A stretch of DNA of 64,000 nt from Hypoxylon rubiginosum (Eukaryota > Ascomycota > Sordariomycetes > Xylariales > Hypoxylaceae). Under the pieces are notes generated by a model. The model made no database searches. It was not told where the DNA came from and worked only from the letters and a program-made list of their open reading frames with translations. The stretch lies in NCBI GenBank assembly GCA_902806565.1, contig CADCXA010000029.1, positions 124,001-188,000 of the forward strand. Direction: 5' to 3'. This document shows positions 36,501 through 47,874 of the stretch, one piece after another. The position numbers and the translations under genes were made by a program. Numbering within the stretch: the stretch's first letter is position 1; every line of letters begins with the position of its first letter.

Positions 36501-39220
36501 GTCGGTGGAATTTATTCACCGATTCGAACCTATCCCCGTTCCCCGTTCCCCGTTCCTCAGGACCCCCGGCCGGAACGTGATATGCCTCTATTTATATTAT
36601 CTGTTCGGCATCGGCTCCCTTATACGGTTATCTACCAATGTTGTCGTGGATTCCTACATGTTTCGCACCTCTACTGATCTTTTTCTTACAAGACCCTGGA
36701 GCAAGAGATAACGCATTGCGGTTGTACCTCGCCGTGACGTGGCTCAAATAACCACATGCATTTTGTCAGACAGTTGCAAAGACAACCAACCTAGCGAGAC
36801 CCCCACGTTCATGCCCGTCCTCGCAGTTACGACGTGAAGCAAAAGTCTTATGACTGACGAGGCTACAGATATTGAATCAAGGTAGGGAAATTCACAATTC
36901 CCGCCGCTCAACAGTTGCATCGCGTCTTGACACCGAATATAAATGCATAAAAAGGTTAGGCTGCGCAAACCACCTCACGGCAGAGTTGGTCGTCGCGTGT
37001 GGTTGTGTAGATGGTCATGACACCAGCCATACCTCTCCCTCTTTCGGCCCTTTAGCCACCAAAACCACACCCCGTATACAGCAATTTTCGGTAGCTCCAG
37101 CTAAGATACTTGTGATACCTGTATCGGAAGATGGTGTGAGACGCGTGCCGAAGACTTGACGATCTGACTCAGATAGGCTATTGACGTTCTGCGGAGATGC
37201 GAATCGACTCCCTTCCACTCCGCCGGTACTACTACCCCATAGTTTGATGGTACTAGTGCTGGAAAAAGCGCACTGCCAATTATAAGACGCTTCTTATTAT
37301 AAAGAGGTTACGTACCTAACCTACTCGTCACAGAGATGAGCGACCCAATCACTATTACTAGGGTACCTAGAGCGACGTCAGATATCAATTAGGGGGGAGT
37401 ATCCAGGTATTCAGGTATTTACGGTAATCTTCCCTCTACCTAAGACGCTACATATAAAGATATTCTAACCCATTAGAGACCACCTGCGTTCTAGAGCATG
37501 ACGAACTAGCCTAGGTAGGTGATGCGCGTAAAATGCCTAAGAAGGACATGTAGGTAGTATTATCATTTGAGATGTCCTAAAGTACACCTACTTACATGGG
37601 TTAGAAAACCAATTAGTGTTGGTATAGTATAACATGTCAACCATTAGGTAGCATAGCATATCGACGCGTATGTAATCGTGACGTCCAAAGGATATCGGAT
37701 CTCGGACTGATTCAACGTCTTTGACATGGAGGGGTTCAATTTTCTCGAGATCATGTTCCCCCGACTCAGCCTCTTCGCCATGGCGTGCTAAAAGCTTCGG
37801 TGCAGGGACAGTCCCTAGAACAGCAGGATGAGCTGCGGATCCCCGCTTTTCACCCGTCCTCTTGGCGCATATATCAGACCGACTTTTTACCACTTTTTAT
37901 CACCAATTTAACGCCTTAGCCCACGGAAGAGCACGGTCAGTAGGCGGGTTGGGCTGGGTGGGTCACCGAACCGGTAGATTAGCGAGCAGGGCGCAGCAAG
38001 CTTTCTCCGGAATGGCCGAAATATTGAACAAGATCCACCCCAAGAGCCGGCCGCCTTTTTGGAGAAGAATACCTATTACCTATTGACTAGGTAGCAAGTC
38101 GGCGATTTCGCTTCGACTCACGACCGACGACCCACAACCCACGATCCAGAGAGCATGACGACACATACGCGCACACGTTTGACACATGTCCATCATAAAC
38201 GCCCGCTACTTTCGGAAATCTGCCTTGGGATAAATTGCGGCCAAGCTAGGCAGACAACTAACAACCTACGTTACTCGCTTCATACCGCTCCATTTTGGAT
38301 TTTGGGTATTGCGGCTATGCTTAAGAAAGGTAACGCTGCTTTGCGGTCTCGTAGCATCGGCCGGCTCCGGGTGAGTGAATGGGACGCGAACGATGGTCAC
38401 CTTTTTCTTTTCTTTTCTTTTGATTTCATGTTGGCGACATGGAGATGAGTCGAAATCGAAAGAGTCAGAACACTCGGAGGGGTGAGATAGGAGACTTACA
38501 TTGGGTAGTACCTCATCAACCAATTGCAGACATCGAAACAACTGCAAGAGACTAGTAGGCCTTTCATTGTTTCTTTTTGTCTGCCTGGGCCAATTCAGAT
38601 TTCATATGCGGCTCCATACAGATAGCTGCATGTAGCTCATAACTTACAACCCCTTTTCGGCTGGTTTGCCGGTTGCTGTCTCAGTTGATGTATGTATGTC
38701 TTATCATACCCGGTTCAAACATCGTATCTTGGAACTCTAGCTACCTGTGATGATTTAGAGGTAGGAACCTCGGCGTTAGGAGGTACATAAAGTTATCTGA
38801 TTGAGGTTTAAAGCCTATAATTGGATTAAAAGCTTCTGCAGGGGAGAATGCGTGGGATCTTTCCAACAGAACGGTCCCACTAGCTTGAATAGGCGAGAAA
38901 CACCCGCAACGTAGATCCTTGCAGGGGAGGGGAAAAAAGAGACGTCCGAAACATGAAGTTTTAATTTCTCTATTGACAGCCCACCGTCATTCCTTTGCAA
39001 CACAAGGTCGGGTACGTGCAGCTACAACTCCAGCTCTTACATGTGAGACACGACCGATAAGGAAAGAGCTCCGTCCGTGCTTAATTCCGATCTCGAATCC
39101 CGATTTCGATTCATTTCTCATAGAAACCGTATGCCCGCGACTCACACGCAAGACTCGCCCGTCTAATACCTAACCAATCAACGGGCGCAACACACACAAA
39201 ACCACCAACAAACAACCACG
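33576..39220. other. 5.6-kb gene-poor divergent intergenic region
   Basis: No domain-bearing frame was found on either strand despite several 60-118-codon open frames (for example 35727-36083 and 37588-37893), none with family-like sequence. Local simple sequence includes a 17-bp direct repeat at 34252-34307, three CCCCGTT units near 36536, (TTTTC)n near 38400 and scattered TACCTACC words. It separates the divergent starts of the second Zn2Cys6 gene and the membrane-protein gene. Non-coding RNA genes cannot be excluded by eye. Confidence 0.55.
34252..34307. repeat. 17-bp direct repeat in a CGCCT-rich patch
   Basis: TGCTCGCCTGCCCGCCT occurs at 34252-34268 and again at 34291-34307, with CGCCTA units between the copies. 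Confidence 0.8.
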
Positions 39221-39931
39221 ATGGCGCCACAACAGACACAGCAGCCGGGCGAGCCATCCACGCCGCAACTGCAGCAGCAACAGCAGCTACCGTACCACGG
39301 CACGAGCCCGTTCGTCCACAACGTAGCGCTGGGCGTGACCCCCATCGCCCTATTAGCCCTATTCCTGCCGCCGCGGCGCCTGGACCTGCGCCTCGGCATC
39401 CTCGGCGGCGTCGCCCTCTGGGGCACCAACCAGCTGGCCCGCGACTACACGGGCACGTCGACCCTGCACCAGATCGGCCGCCGCCTGGGCGCGCTCGTCC
39501 CCTCGGGCGACCTGCCGGACCGGGCGAAGGAGACGCGGGACCGGCTGCGGGTCGAGCGGGCTAATAAGCTGTTGCAGCAACAGCAGCTTCAGCAACAGTT
39601 AAGACAGCAAGAAGCGGCGGGGTCGTTGCCGGAAGAGCAGAGGCGGTTGGTGGAGGAGCAGCGGCGGAAGCTGGCGCGGCTGAAGGAAGAGGAGGAGGAG
39701 GAGGAGCGCGGGATCTTGGAGCGCGTGTGGATGGGGGATAGCGGGGAGGACTGGAAGGAGAAGCGCGACAGGCGGGAGAAGGAGGCGCTGAGCGAGGGGG
39801 GAGGCGGGTACTGGGGCTTGATCACGGATCAGATATCCGAGGTGTGGAATATGGGCAAGAAGAAAGATGAGGGAGAGGGAGAGAAGCGGGAGAAAGGGGG
39901 TTCGGATGGCGAGCCGACGAAGAGGTCTTGA
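39221..39931 (+). CDS. Small fungal membrane protein (often named rhomboid family membrane protein)
   Basis: A single exon encodes 236 residues; the ATG follows an A/C-rich leader. After a Gln-rich N-terminus, two hydrophobic segments (about residues 33-50, VALGVTPIALLALFLPP, and 58-70, LGILGGVALWG) are followed by a Gln- and Glu-rich coiled-coil-like stretch and a Lys/Glu-rich tail with GDSGEDWKEKRDRREKEAL and YWGLITDQISEVW. I remember this architecture from a conserved ascomycete family labelled rhomboid family membrane protein, but no Ser/His catalytic dyad or six-helix rhomboid fold is visible, so a protease role is not supported. Codons are strongly G/C-ending. Location is probably an internal membrane (inference). 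Confidence 0.78.
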   Translation: MAPQQTQQPGEPSTPQLQQQQQLPYHGTSPFVHNVALGVTPIALLALFLPPRRLDLRLGILGGVALWGTNQLARDYTGTSTLHQIGRRLGALVPSGDLPDRAKETRDRLRVERANKLLQQQQLQQQLRQQEAAGSLPEEQRRLVEEQRRKLARLKEEEEEEERGILERVWMGDSGEDWKEKRDRREKEALSEGGGGYWGLITDQISEVWNMGKKKDEGEGEKREKGGSDGEPTKRS

Positions 39932-40461
39932 TATCAAGTTACCAACTGAATTGTAACTGTTTATTTTAAAAGGGGGGAGTTTGAACTACAACGCATGATA
40001 TGGGACGGAATCTGCATATACGGGGGCACGGTGGGTTAGGAGTTATCATCGGATCGGAAAACCCTGTACGAGAAGTGGCATAATGTCCCCAAGTCATGAC
40101 GAATCTCTACTATTATGTATAATCACATACGAACCCCTCAGGGGCAAAAACGAAAGCTTGTTCGTAAGACTGATATAGCATTGATTTCGTATGAAAGCTC
40201 TAGCTCATATCACAGTCCGAGCATATTCCCTATTCTTATGCCACTCTGAAAGGACCAGAGGACCGGAGAAGAGGATAACCTTTACTCGACTACAAGCAAA
40301 CTCTCGAGTCCTTTTCTTTTCTTTTTTCCCGCCGAACGCCCCGAAAGAAGGAAGAACTCGCCTCCTGCACGCCTAGAAAAGTTGCCTTAAGAGATGTAGC
40401 GGTTATTCGTGTAGCAGCAGCATTCGTCGTTTTGATGAAGACGGGAAGGCGACCCGATCGA
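39932..40461. other. Convergent intergenic region
   Basis: It contains the presumed 3' regions of the membrane-protein gene and the Lys-rich gene. The frame at 40191-40376 has no domain character. No repeat or RNA gene was recognised. Confidence 0.6.
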
Positions 40462-41428
40462 TCACGCCGCACTGACGGGGGCGGACAGGCCCTGTCTTCG
40501 GGACGTCTTCTCCGTCTTCTGGAGCTCCTTGTTGCGCTCCTTGAGGGCGCGGCCGGTCAGGAGCCTGCCGCGCTTGTTGCGGATGCGCGCGGCCTCCTTC
40601 GCTTTGCGGAGGCGCTTCTTCTCCACGCGCATGTCCGACTTGTCGTCGAACTCGCTGACCCACTTGTCCAGCAGGGCCTGCACCTCGTCGGCTTTGTCGG
40701 GGCCGCCAGCCACCACGCCCAGCTTCTTCTGGATCTTCTCGCGCTGCTCCTCGATCATGCGGATCCGTCGCCGCGCCTGGCGGTTGAGGCCGCTGGGGGG
40801 GTCGGTCTTCTTGGGACCCTGCTGCTTATCTTGTTGCTCATCCTCGTCCTCGTCCATGGGCTCTGGCTTCTCTTCTAGGACTTTGGGAACGACCGGGCCC
40901 GGGTTGATGTCGATTGTGAAGAGGGGAGCACCTCCGTCGGCATCGGCGTCGGCGTTGCTATCCGAGCCCTTGGAGGCTGGTCGCACAGGCAATTCGACAG
41001 TATCGGATGCGTCAGTGTTGGATGCGCCATTCGCAATGGCAGCTTCGATGGCGCCCTTCTTGGATTTCTTCTTGAGTTCCTTCTCGGCCTTCTTCTGTTT
41101 CTTCTCCTTTCTTCGCTTCTCCTTCTTGTCCTTGTACTGAGGCTTGGGTGCCGTCGCAGGGGATTCGGACGACTAGGCGTGCATTGTTAGTTGAGGTGTC
41201 TAAGTTGCGTTATCCTTGGCCTAGGATATGCGGGAAAAAACCACTCACAGATCCTACAGGCGCTGCAGAACTTTCTCCAAGATCTATATCGATGCTGGAT
41301 GCCTCGAGGCTATCTTCACGCTTAAGTTTCTTGTCCTTTTTTTGCTTCTTTACCTTGTCCTTAGAGACCTTCTTCTCAGGCTTTTCGGCCTTCTCCATGC
41401 GGGGCTTGTCCGCTCTCTCTTTGGCCAT
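40462..41428 (-). CDS. Lysine-rich, probably nuclear or nucleolar protein of unknown function
   Basis: Two exons (41428-41249 and 41172-40462) encode about 296 residues; the intron (GTGAGT..CCTAG) is in phase 0. The first half is dominated by Lys/Glu blocks (KVSKDKVKKQKKDKK; KKEKRRKEKKQKKAEKELKKK), suggesting nuclear or nucleolar targeting. The second half has a more ordered helical region beginning GLNRQARRRIRMIEEQREKIQ, then DEVQALLDKWVSEFDDK, and a basic end. I do not recognise a named domain. The composition resembles ribosome-biogenesis accessory proteins, but this is composition only. It diverges from the F-box-like gene across 2.2 kb. Confidence 0.72.
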
Positions 41429-43622
41429 TTTGCCTAATTTTTCGTTCGTTTATAACTCAGTTGAAGTTGAGGTTGTGTTGTTGGCGAAGATAAATTGGTG
41501 TGAACGGCAAGCGTTCAAAAGAAAGTTCGAAGTTGCTATCGTTATCTTAGCACCTGTGCGAGTCCAGTAGTCCCACTTTTTATGACTTTTGTTGCAATTC
41601 ACTACCCGCCCCACATTGGGCCACAGACCACCAGCAGAACCTCCAGAACCTCTCGATATCCTCATTTCAAACTCACGAACAACTCAGAATTTTAAGCCAG
41701 TAATTAAGCTATAATCAACCTTTATAATCTTCAAAAGCATTGGTTAGGGTTAATATTAACTGGTTTAGGTTAGTTGATTAGGATTTATTAATTAGGATTA
41801 GGGTTAAGCATAAGATACCTACATAGGTACGGGTTATAAGCAAATTCAGATTACGGTTATTAAGATTTTTGGTTATGTTTAAAAATACCAAAACCTTGGA
41901 ATTAGACAGGGGTAGTGATTGGCCCGGCTCTGGAAAATTAAATTCGCTGGACCAATTAAAGAATTGAAAATTTTGGCAAAGTACCTACCCAATACTTAGC
42001 GCATAGATCATAATCTGGTTCCTGCCATCCCCAAAGGCACATCTTATGCAAATAAGCGAATAGGGGTTGGAACAACAGCCCACGATGATATCCTTCTCCT
42101 TTTTCTTTCTTTTCTAAATGTATTCACTAGCATTATGTAACTTCACTCGTTCTTTCCATACAAGTAAGGGATTGCATCTTCAATCAATTATTTACTACTT
42201 ATGGGAGCAACAAGTATAGTAGGGGAATAGGGGGCTTCCCTGAACGAATCCCTCATTGAAAGCTACCTACATGTCTTGAAGGCTAATTCCTTGCTCTAGA
42301 GATGTTTGCTAAGTTTCTTTCCAGATCCTCTAGGAGATGACACGAATGTGTATGAAAACAGGCATTATGCTATGCTATTTTTAAGGTGGTAACTATTTAC
42401 CCCTGAAGCTATGGTGGCTTGACATGACCATGGCCGAGACGATGTTAGGTATTCCTTTACTCGAAAGGCACATATTAAAAGGGATATGTATTGTATACTC
42501 ACGCATAACCTAATAGGTTTGGAGGAGACGTAGCCGTCCTTGGCAGTTCTTCTAGAGGTATGGTTTGGAATTATGGTAGTTTCTGGCTTAAATATAATAC
42601 CGTTGTCTCGTCACCTACCTACATTTATATTTAGCACGAGCACCGAGCATATGCAAAATAGAGATAGGTACAAATGGTACAGGTATTATTATGTGATTTG
42701 TGATAACAGGGTTATCAGGTATATGAGAATATGAGAAGCAGATTACTGTGTGCTATCAAAGTCTTTCCTGCTGGTATACACATGCATATACCTAAGGTTG
42801 AAAATGCGATATAGCGTCAGACGAGTACCTTAGGCAACTGTAGGTAGGAGCCAGAGCTAATTGGAAGGTTGCCCAGTTGCTTGTTTGTGTCCTTGGTCCG
42901 TCCTTAATCCGTCGTTCCTGCCAGACAAGAGAAACCTAAGCAAGACGCCAAAAAAACGCAACTGCGACCAATACCTATCTACGTTTGTACTTATTGGAAG
43001 CTACGTCGTCCTCCTAAGAGGACGCCGACTTTCTCAACAAGGCAGTTTTTTTTTGCTTTCTCACCTTAACATACTCTACTCCTCATACCCTTCCTCCAAA
43101 CTTGGGTACTTCCTAGAGTCATCATCGTTGGGTGGTGGCCCTTTTGAAGGTTCTGTTGCCCTCCCAGAAACACACACTTCACTCAACTTCGCCCAAACCA
43201 TCACTCTCGTAAGTGGTCAAAGCGAGTCTTTCGGTTAAATTAGTAGCATCCTATCTACCGTAGACTTCGTCTTTTACACAATATTCTACACATCACTGGT
43301 CGAACCTCTGCTCTAGTCAATGCGTGTATCGCCGCTACTTGGCAGTGATTCGTTTGCCTCTACTTGCAGCTTGGTGATACTATACATCTAGTTCTTCTGG
43401 TCGAAGTTCACTCCGAGTTCGTATATACAATTCGGAAAATCTTCATATTGCCTATTTACTTCGTCGCCCTTGTACCCCAAACCAGACAACCTCCTTCCTC
43501 TCTTCATTACCCTTCGATATCTCCTGGTACGAGCTCGACCCTGAGCACATGATAAAAGTAGGTTCATCGATATCTTCGGAACTATAACAGCCAAATTATG
43601 TTCTAACTTGCAATCAACCAGC
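41429..43622. other. Divergent intergenic region with an AT-rich patch
   Basis: No convincing gene was found. About 41690-42060 is AT-rich with telomere-like words GGTTAGGGTTAA (41742-41753) and GGATTAGGGTTAAG (41795-41808). The frames at 42861-43238 and 43364-43552 have no domain and probably lie in the long leader and promoter of the F-box-like gene. Confidence 0.55.
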
Positions 43623-45092
43623 ATGGCGCCTCAGAAATTTAAAGCTGCGGCTTCTAAAGCTGCGGCTAAGGCGAAGGCGAAGGCGAAGAAACAGCAAGCC
43701 CCAGTACCTGCTCCCTCTAATCGACATACTTGGAACCTACTGAAAGAGTCTCCATCCATTAAAGCGGCAAGGCTAGCGGCGGAGCGAGATGCGGAGAAAG
43801 AAGTTGCTCGCGAGAAACAGGTTCGCAAGCGCCGCGAGCAAGCCGCAAAGGTGGAATCACCGACGTGCGCCATGGATAACCGCTTAGTCCTGTCGGCGAC
43901 CCTTACTACTTCCCAGAAGCGACCTGCCAACGCGGCATTCGACGATCGCGGCCAGAACAAGCGCCTAAAGCTCACCGGGAATGATGGCGATGATGAGGGT
44001 CCGCCGGCCTTCCCTTGGGAGAAAAACAAGAAGCTCGAGCAGCCGCCTTCTCTTCCCGTTTTTGGTGTTGGATTCGAAAGCACGAGCCTGAATCCTATCA
44101 AGGCCATGGGTGACCTGGGTAAACTCCCCACCGAGATTCGGGACAAGATCTTTAGATATCTTCTGATATCAGATCGAAACATCATGGTGTTCAATGACTG
44201 GTCGATCGTATACCCGCGCATGAAGCCTAAACTGGACGTTGCGATCCTCCGTACGTGCAAGGTGTTGCACATGCAAGGGATTCGCATCTTGTTTGGCGAG
44301 AATACATTCTTATACAACATTCGCGACGTTGTAAAAGGCGACCTATCTCCTGGCAGTATGTCAGTCCTCTACGGCGGGTGTGTAGTGCCCATTGATAAGT
44401 ACGGACATCTGATCCGCCACATCACGATCCACATTAGCCCAAACCGCCTCTTCACCGCCAATGTGTCAAACTTTGCCAATGCCATTCAGAAGTTCCTCCC
44501 TGACCGCGGCTTGGTCGAACCGGCCAACATCCACACGTTGACGTTCGAAATCCCCGTGAAAGTAGGGCAACATTCGAAACGACCACAAGGTTCAATATGC
44601 GTCTGGGACCTTTTCGGAAGCGATGTCAGAGACGCCCTCTCCAAGCTAAATATCCAGTTCATCCGAGTCATCGGTACAGTGAAAATGAACTTGATGGATC
44701 ACAGATTCCACTATGAGATCGACCTACGATACATTCACAAGCAGAAGCAGGAGCAGAATGACGAGACGAAGACCCAGCACCACGAGTGCCCGGCCATGAA
44801 GAAGCGCATCCAGAGCATGGTCGACACGGCCACAGCCCGACTGTACAATATCCCCGTTCGCATCTGGGAGCTAGCGACGCTCGGCCCGGAGAAGGCGAAC
44901 GTGAAGAAGCTCTACTGGACGCTCAGCTCCCGGGCGGACGGTGGGGCAGTCGCAGCGCATCCACCGTGCTTAGATACCAGCTGGATACCGAGAGACCGGC
45001 TGAGTGACTTGACGCCGAAGCTCCCTAAGGACGCACGAATGGCGACATGGCTCGATGGCGTCTCCGTAGGAAGCAATCCTTGGCGTAATTAA
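43623..45092 (+). CDS. F-box-like protein of unknown substrate
   Basis: A single exon encodes 489 residues, starting at the ATG in AGCATGGCG. The N-terminus is an Ala/Lys repeat (AAAKAKAKAKK) followed by a charged helix (RLAAERDAEKEVAREKQVRKR) and a KRLKL basic patch that could be a nuclear signal. At about residue 165, LGKLPTEIRDKIFRYLLIS resembles the first helices of an F-box or related fungal motif, followed by the usual ILRTCKVLHMQGIRILFGENTF region of this large ascomycete class. F-box proteins usually link substrates to SCF ubiquitin ligases. No substrate-recognition repeats are visible, so the partner is unknown. Confidence 0.72.
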   Translation: MAPQKFKAAASKAAAKAKAKAKKQQAPVPAPSNRHTWNLLKESPSIKAARLAAERDAEKEVAREKQVRKRREQAAKVESPTCAMDNRLVLSATLTTSQKRPANAAFDDRGQNKRLKLTGNDGDDEGPPAFPWEKNKKLEQPPSLPVFGVGFESTSLNPIKAMGDLGKLPTEIRDKIFRYLLISDRNIMVFNDWSIVYPRMKPKLDVAILRTCKVLHMQGIRILFGENTFLYNIRDVVKGDLSPGSMSVLYGGCVVPIDKYGHLIRHITIHISPNRLFTANVSNFANAIQKFLPDRGLVEPANIHTLTFEIPVKVGQHSKRPQGSICVWDLFGSDVRDALSKLNIQFIRVIGTVKMNLMDHRFHYEIDLRYIHKQKQEQNDETKTQHHECPAMKKRIQSMVDTATARLYNIPVRIWELATLGPEKANVKKLYWTLSSRADGGAVAAHPPCLDTSWIPRDRLSDLTPKLPKDARMATWLDGVSVGSNPWRN

Positions 45093-45627
45093 CGCTTGAC
45101 TCGCGAGAGCCATGCATACGCTCGGTTTGATGGTTTGCTGGTGGAGCGGGGCGGCAGAAGGGCATGATGATCGGATAATTAATGGGGTTTGCGTGCGATG
45201 CTTTTCGATACTGAGCATGTATCTCGTATAGCCCAAGTCAGGCTACCTACTTGCGTTGATTTTAGTTAATTGCGATGAACAAAAGAACAAAACAAAAATC
45301 CTCAATTTTTTCGTCTTATCATATTTGTCTTGATTTCGAATGGGGGTTAACCACCAATCCTTCTAGGTATTGTTGCCATTGTAGCAAGTAGTTTAACAGC
45401 TAAGGTCCAAGTAAGTCTAAGTAGACAGCCGAGAGCTGATATTCTGATTTATAGCTTACTGCTAACCACGATTCTCATCGTCTCTTCACTAGCCGAGCTT
45501 TATTTGCTGTAAAATAAGAGCCGTTCGTAAAGTTGTCTCATTTCCGGAATCCTCTCCCCCCTTTTTTCATTTCCTCTTCAGATCCCCCCACGCTATACTC
45601 CGCCCCCCAACTCTAACCGCGCTTCTC
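45093..45627. other. Convergent intergenic region
   Basis: It lies between the 3' ends of the F-box-like gene and POL31. Only short frames without domain character and a pyrimidine-rich patch near 45550-45590 were seen. Confidence 0.6.
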
Positions 45628-47397
45628 CTAGATGGCGGCGATCTTGACCTTCGTCACGTCCAGGGTCTCGGTATCCACCAGCACGATCTCCTGCGCGGCG
45701 GAGAAGGACGGGACGGCGACGAGCCGCACGGCCTGGCCCTCGGGGCCCTCGATCACCCTGGTGCCGAACTCGGGCTGGCAGCCGACGAAGTAGAGGTGCG
45801 GGCACGCCTGCATGACGAAGGGGTCGTCGTCTTGGAAGGGGTAGCTCCCTACATCCGGTCGCGATTAGCGGAGGATATAGGGTTAAGGAAGGAAGGAAAA
45901 ATAAAAAGAGAGCACCTACAGAGCGTATCTGGCGCCGTCGGGGCGCTGCACCGCCAGCGGCACATAGCCTCCATCATGCCGAGGCGGTCGTCGCTGCCGA
46001 CGTACTTGAAGATGTCGTCGACGTTCTGGCCGCCGGTGCCGAGGACGCGCCAGCCGTCGACCTCGGCCTCCCAGGGGTTCGTGACGGTGTCGAACCAGCC
46101 GACCTGCTCTTCTTCTCCTTTTCCGGAAGTAGAGGCAGACGCGGTGGCGGCGGGGTTGGCCGTGTAGGGCCGCGATTGCGGGAACATGGCCGGGTGGATG
46201 GGCTGCTGCGGGTAGCTGGCGTTGGCCGGGTCCTGGGCGCCCGGGAGCAGGGTGACGGGCATGGCGGGCAGCAGGGTGGCGAGGAACTCGTCGAGCAGCT
46301 GCGATGGGAGCGCGTTGTACGCGCTGCTGTCGTAACCGTACTTCTTGTGCGCCCTCTTCTCCGTCATCTCCTCGTCCGTCGCCCGCCGCTCCTCCAGCGA
46401 GATCGAGTTCCCCGCGATGATGAGCCGGCTGATCTGCGACAGCTCTCGCTGCGCCGCCGGGTCGAGCGACTCGCCCAGCAGGTACTCGAGGAGCAGGTTG
46501 AGCTCGAGGGCCCGCGAGGCGTCGTTCCCGGAGAAGCCTAGGCCGGACACGATGGCGATCTTGCCGCCGTTCCCTTTCGACTGGGCGTCCGTCATCTCGG
46601 CATCCTCGTCCTTGGGCTTCGGCTTCGTCTTCGTCTTAGATCCCTTGGAGCTGCCATTCGTGACCGGCGGCTTGGTTAGAGTCCAGCGGTCCGGCTGAGG
46701 GGGAAGGTCTGGAAACTTCAGGTCGATGACTTCCAGCTCGCCGTTCACGTTCTCGGTGCCGACGACGGCGATGATGCAGCCGGTGACCAGGATCACCGAC
46801 TTTAGCACGTCTCCCACGAGGCGTATACGGCCGGACTCGTCTTCGAGCGTGACGGCGTCGGAACCGTCTTCCGAGTAGTACTTTTTATTCGAGATGGGCG
46901 CCGAGAGCCATCGCTAGGACGAGTAAGTATAAACTAGTTCTAACCTTGGAAAAAAGGAGATTTAAATTGCTGAACGGGGAACGTACATCCTTAGAGACGT
47001 CCTCTAGAATGTTGGGCTTCAGCGGCATGTCCATGTAGACGGTGCCGGTGACCCAACATAGCTCGCCTTGCCGAATATCTAGCACTCGCTCGACCTTCTT
47101 GACGGGCTCGCCGCCGATCACGGTGTCGTCCCACGCCGCGGATGCCAGCTGCTCGACGGCGGGCTTGATCTTGGTAAGCCGCAGGAAGTACATGTCCGCG
47201 AACTGCTGCTTGTACGACCTGTCTCTGTCCAGCTTGAAGGACTGCAGCGGCTTGTAGGTCGAAGAGACCCTTTCCAGCTCAGCTTCCGGCTTGCCCCTGG
47301 TGGACTGTTAGTATTAAGTGGCATTTGGAGGATAAGTGATATGGACTTACGAGGGCGTCCGGAGTAGGTTTCCGGGTATCTCATCTAGAGCAGTCAT
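45628..47397 (-). CDS. POL31: DNA polymerase delta subunit 2 (Pol31/Cdc1/POLD2)
   Basis: Four exons (47397-47351, 47296-46987, 46913-45920, 45848-45628) encode about 523 residues, all in phase. The OB-fold part contains YKQQFADMYFLRL, GELCWVTGTVYMDM and YYSEDGSDAVTLEDESGRI. The calcineurin-like phosphoesterase domain follows (KIAIVSGLGFSG; LIIAGNSIS; MPVTLLPGAQDPAN; TGGQNVDDIFKY), ending with APDTLWSYPFQDDDPF and YFVGCQPEFGT. In the family this domain is catalytically inactive and bridges the Pol3 catalytic subunit to Pol32. A low-complexity insertion (KTKTKPKPKDEDAEMTDAQ, and TASASTSGKGEEE later) lengthens it compared with yeast. Two ACGCGT boxes lie 85-110 bp upstream. It diverges from YTM1. 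Confidence 0.95.
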
Positions 47398-47874
47398 TGT
47401 GATGACCTGCAAATGGGCATACTTGGCTGAGATTGGCAGGATACAATGTCTTAAGGAGTGGATGTGCTTCAAGACGCTGAGACGCGTTCACAAGATTGAC
47501 GACGCGTTTTGGCGTTAATTGACTTGGACTTTATCATTTAACGGGGTATCATTTAACGGGAGTTCTGTATTTGTCGCTTTAGTGCATGCTGCATCAGCTA
47601 TCTATCACGATTCCCTTGATTGGTTGATACCCCTGTATGGCGGGGTAAGGCTGAACTCGGCTGAAAAAGGCTTTCAAGCTTGCATTAGAATCGAATCTTG
47701 GCACCTTCGTTATCGTTATCGATTAAAAAAAGTTCCAGGAACAAAAAAGTACGGAATAACTTCACATTATTTTGCAGCACACCAAATTGACAGTCCAGAC
47801 TCTCTATATCACTGTTTGAAGTCTTTATCTCATATAATAACTTTATACCAGCAGCATTGGGACTACATCCTAAG
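47398..47874. other. Divergent promoter region, POL31 / YTM1
   Basis: A 477-bp stretch between divergent ATGs. It holds two ACGCGT boxes near POL31 (annotated separately) and AT-richer sequence near YTM1. An open frame at 47519-48031 overlaps it but shows no domain. Confidence 0.7.
47482..47507. promoter_or_regulatory. Pair of MCB/MBF boxes (ACGCGT) upstream of POL31
   Basis: ACGCGT occurs at 47482-47487 and 47502-47507, 85-110 bp upstream of the POL31 ATG, with a TTTTGGCG (E2F/MBF-like) word directly beside the second copy. MBF binds ACGCGT in yeasts and drives G1/S expression of replication genes; applying that here is inference from motif and gene function. Confidence 0.6.

Noticed and set aside
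36515..36535. GATTCGAACC, a possible tRNA B box
   Set aside because: No A box at suitable distance on either strand and no stems could be formed.
37588..37893. 101-codon minus-strand open frame in the 33.6-39.2 kb gap
   Set aside because: No recognisable family, splice partner or strong start context; kept as non-coding.
43631..44320. 229-codon minus-strand open frame
   Set aside because: Antisense to the F-box-like gene, whose own frame has family-like sequence.
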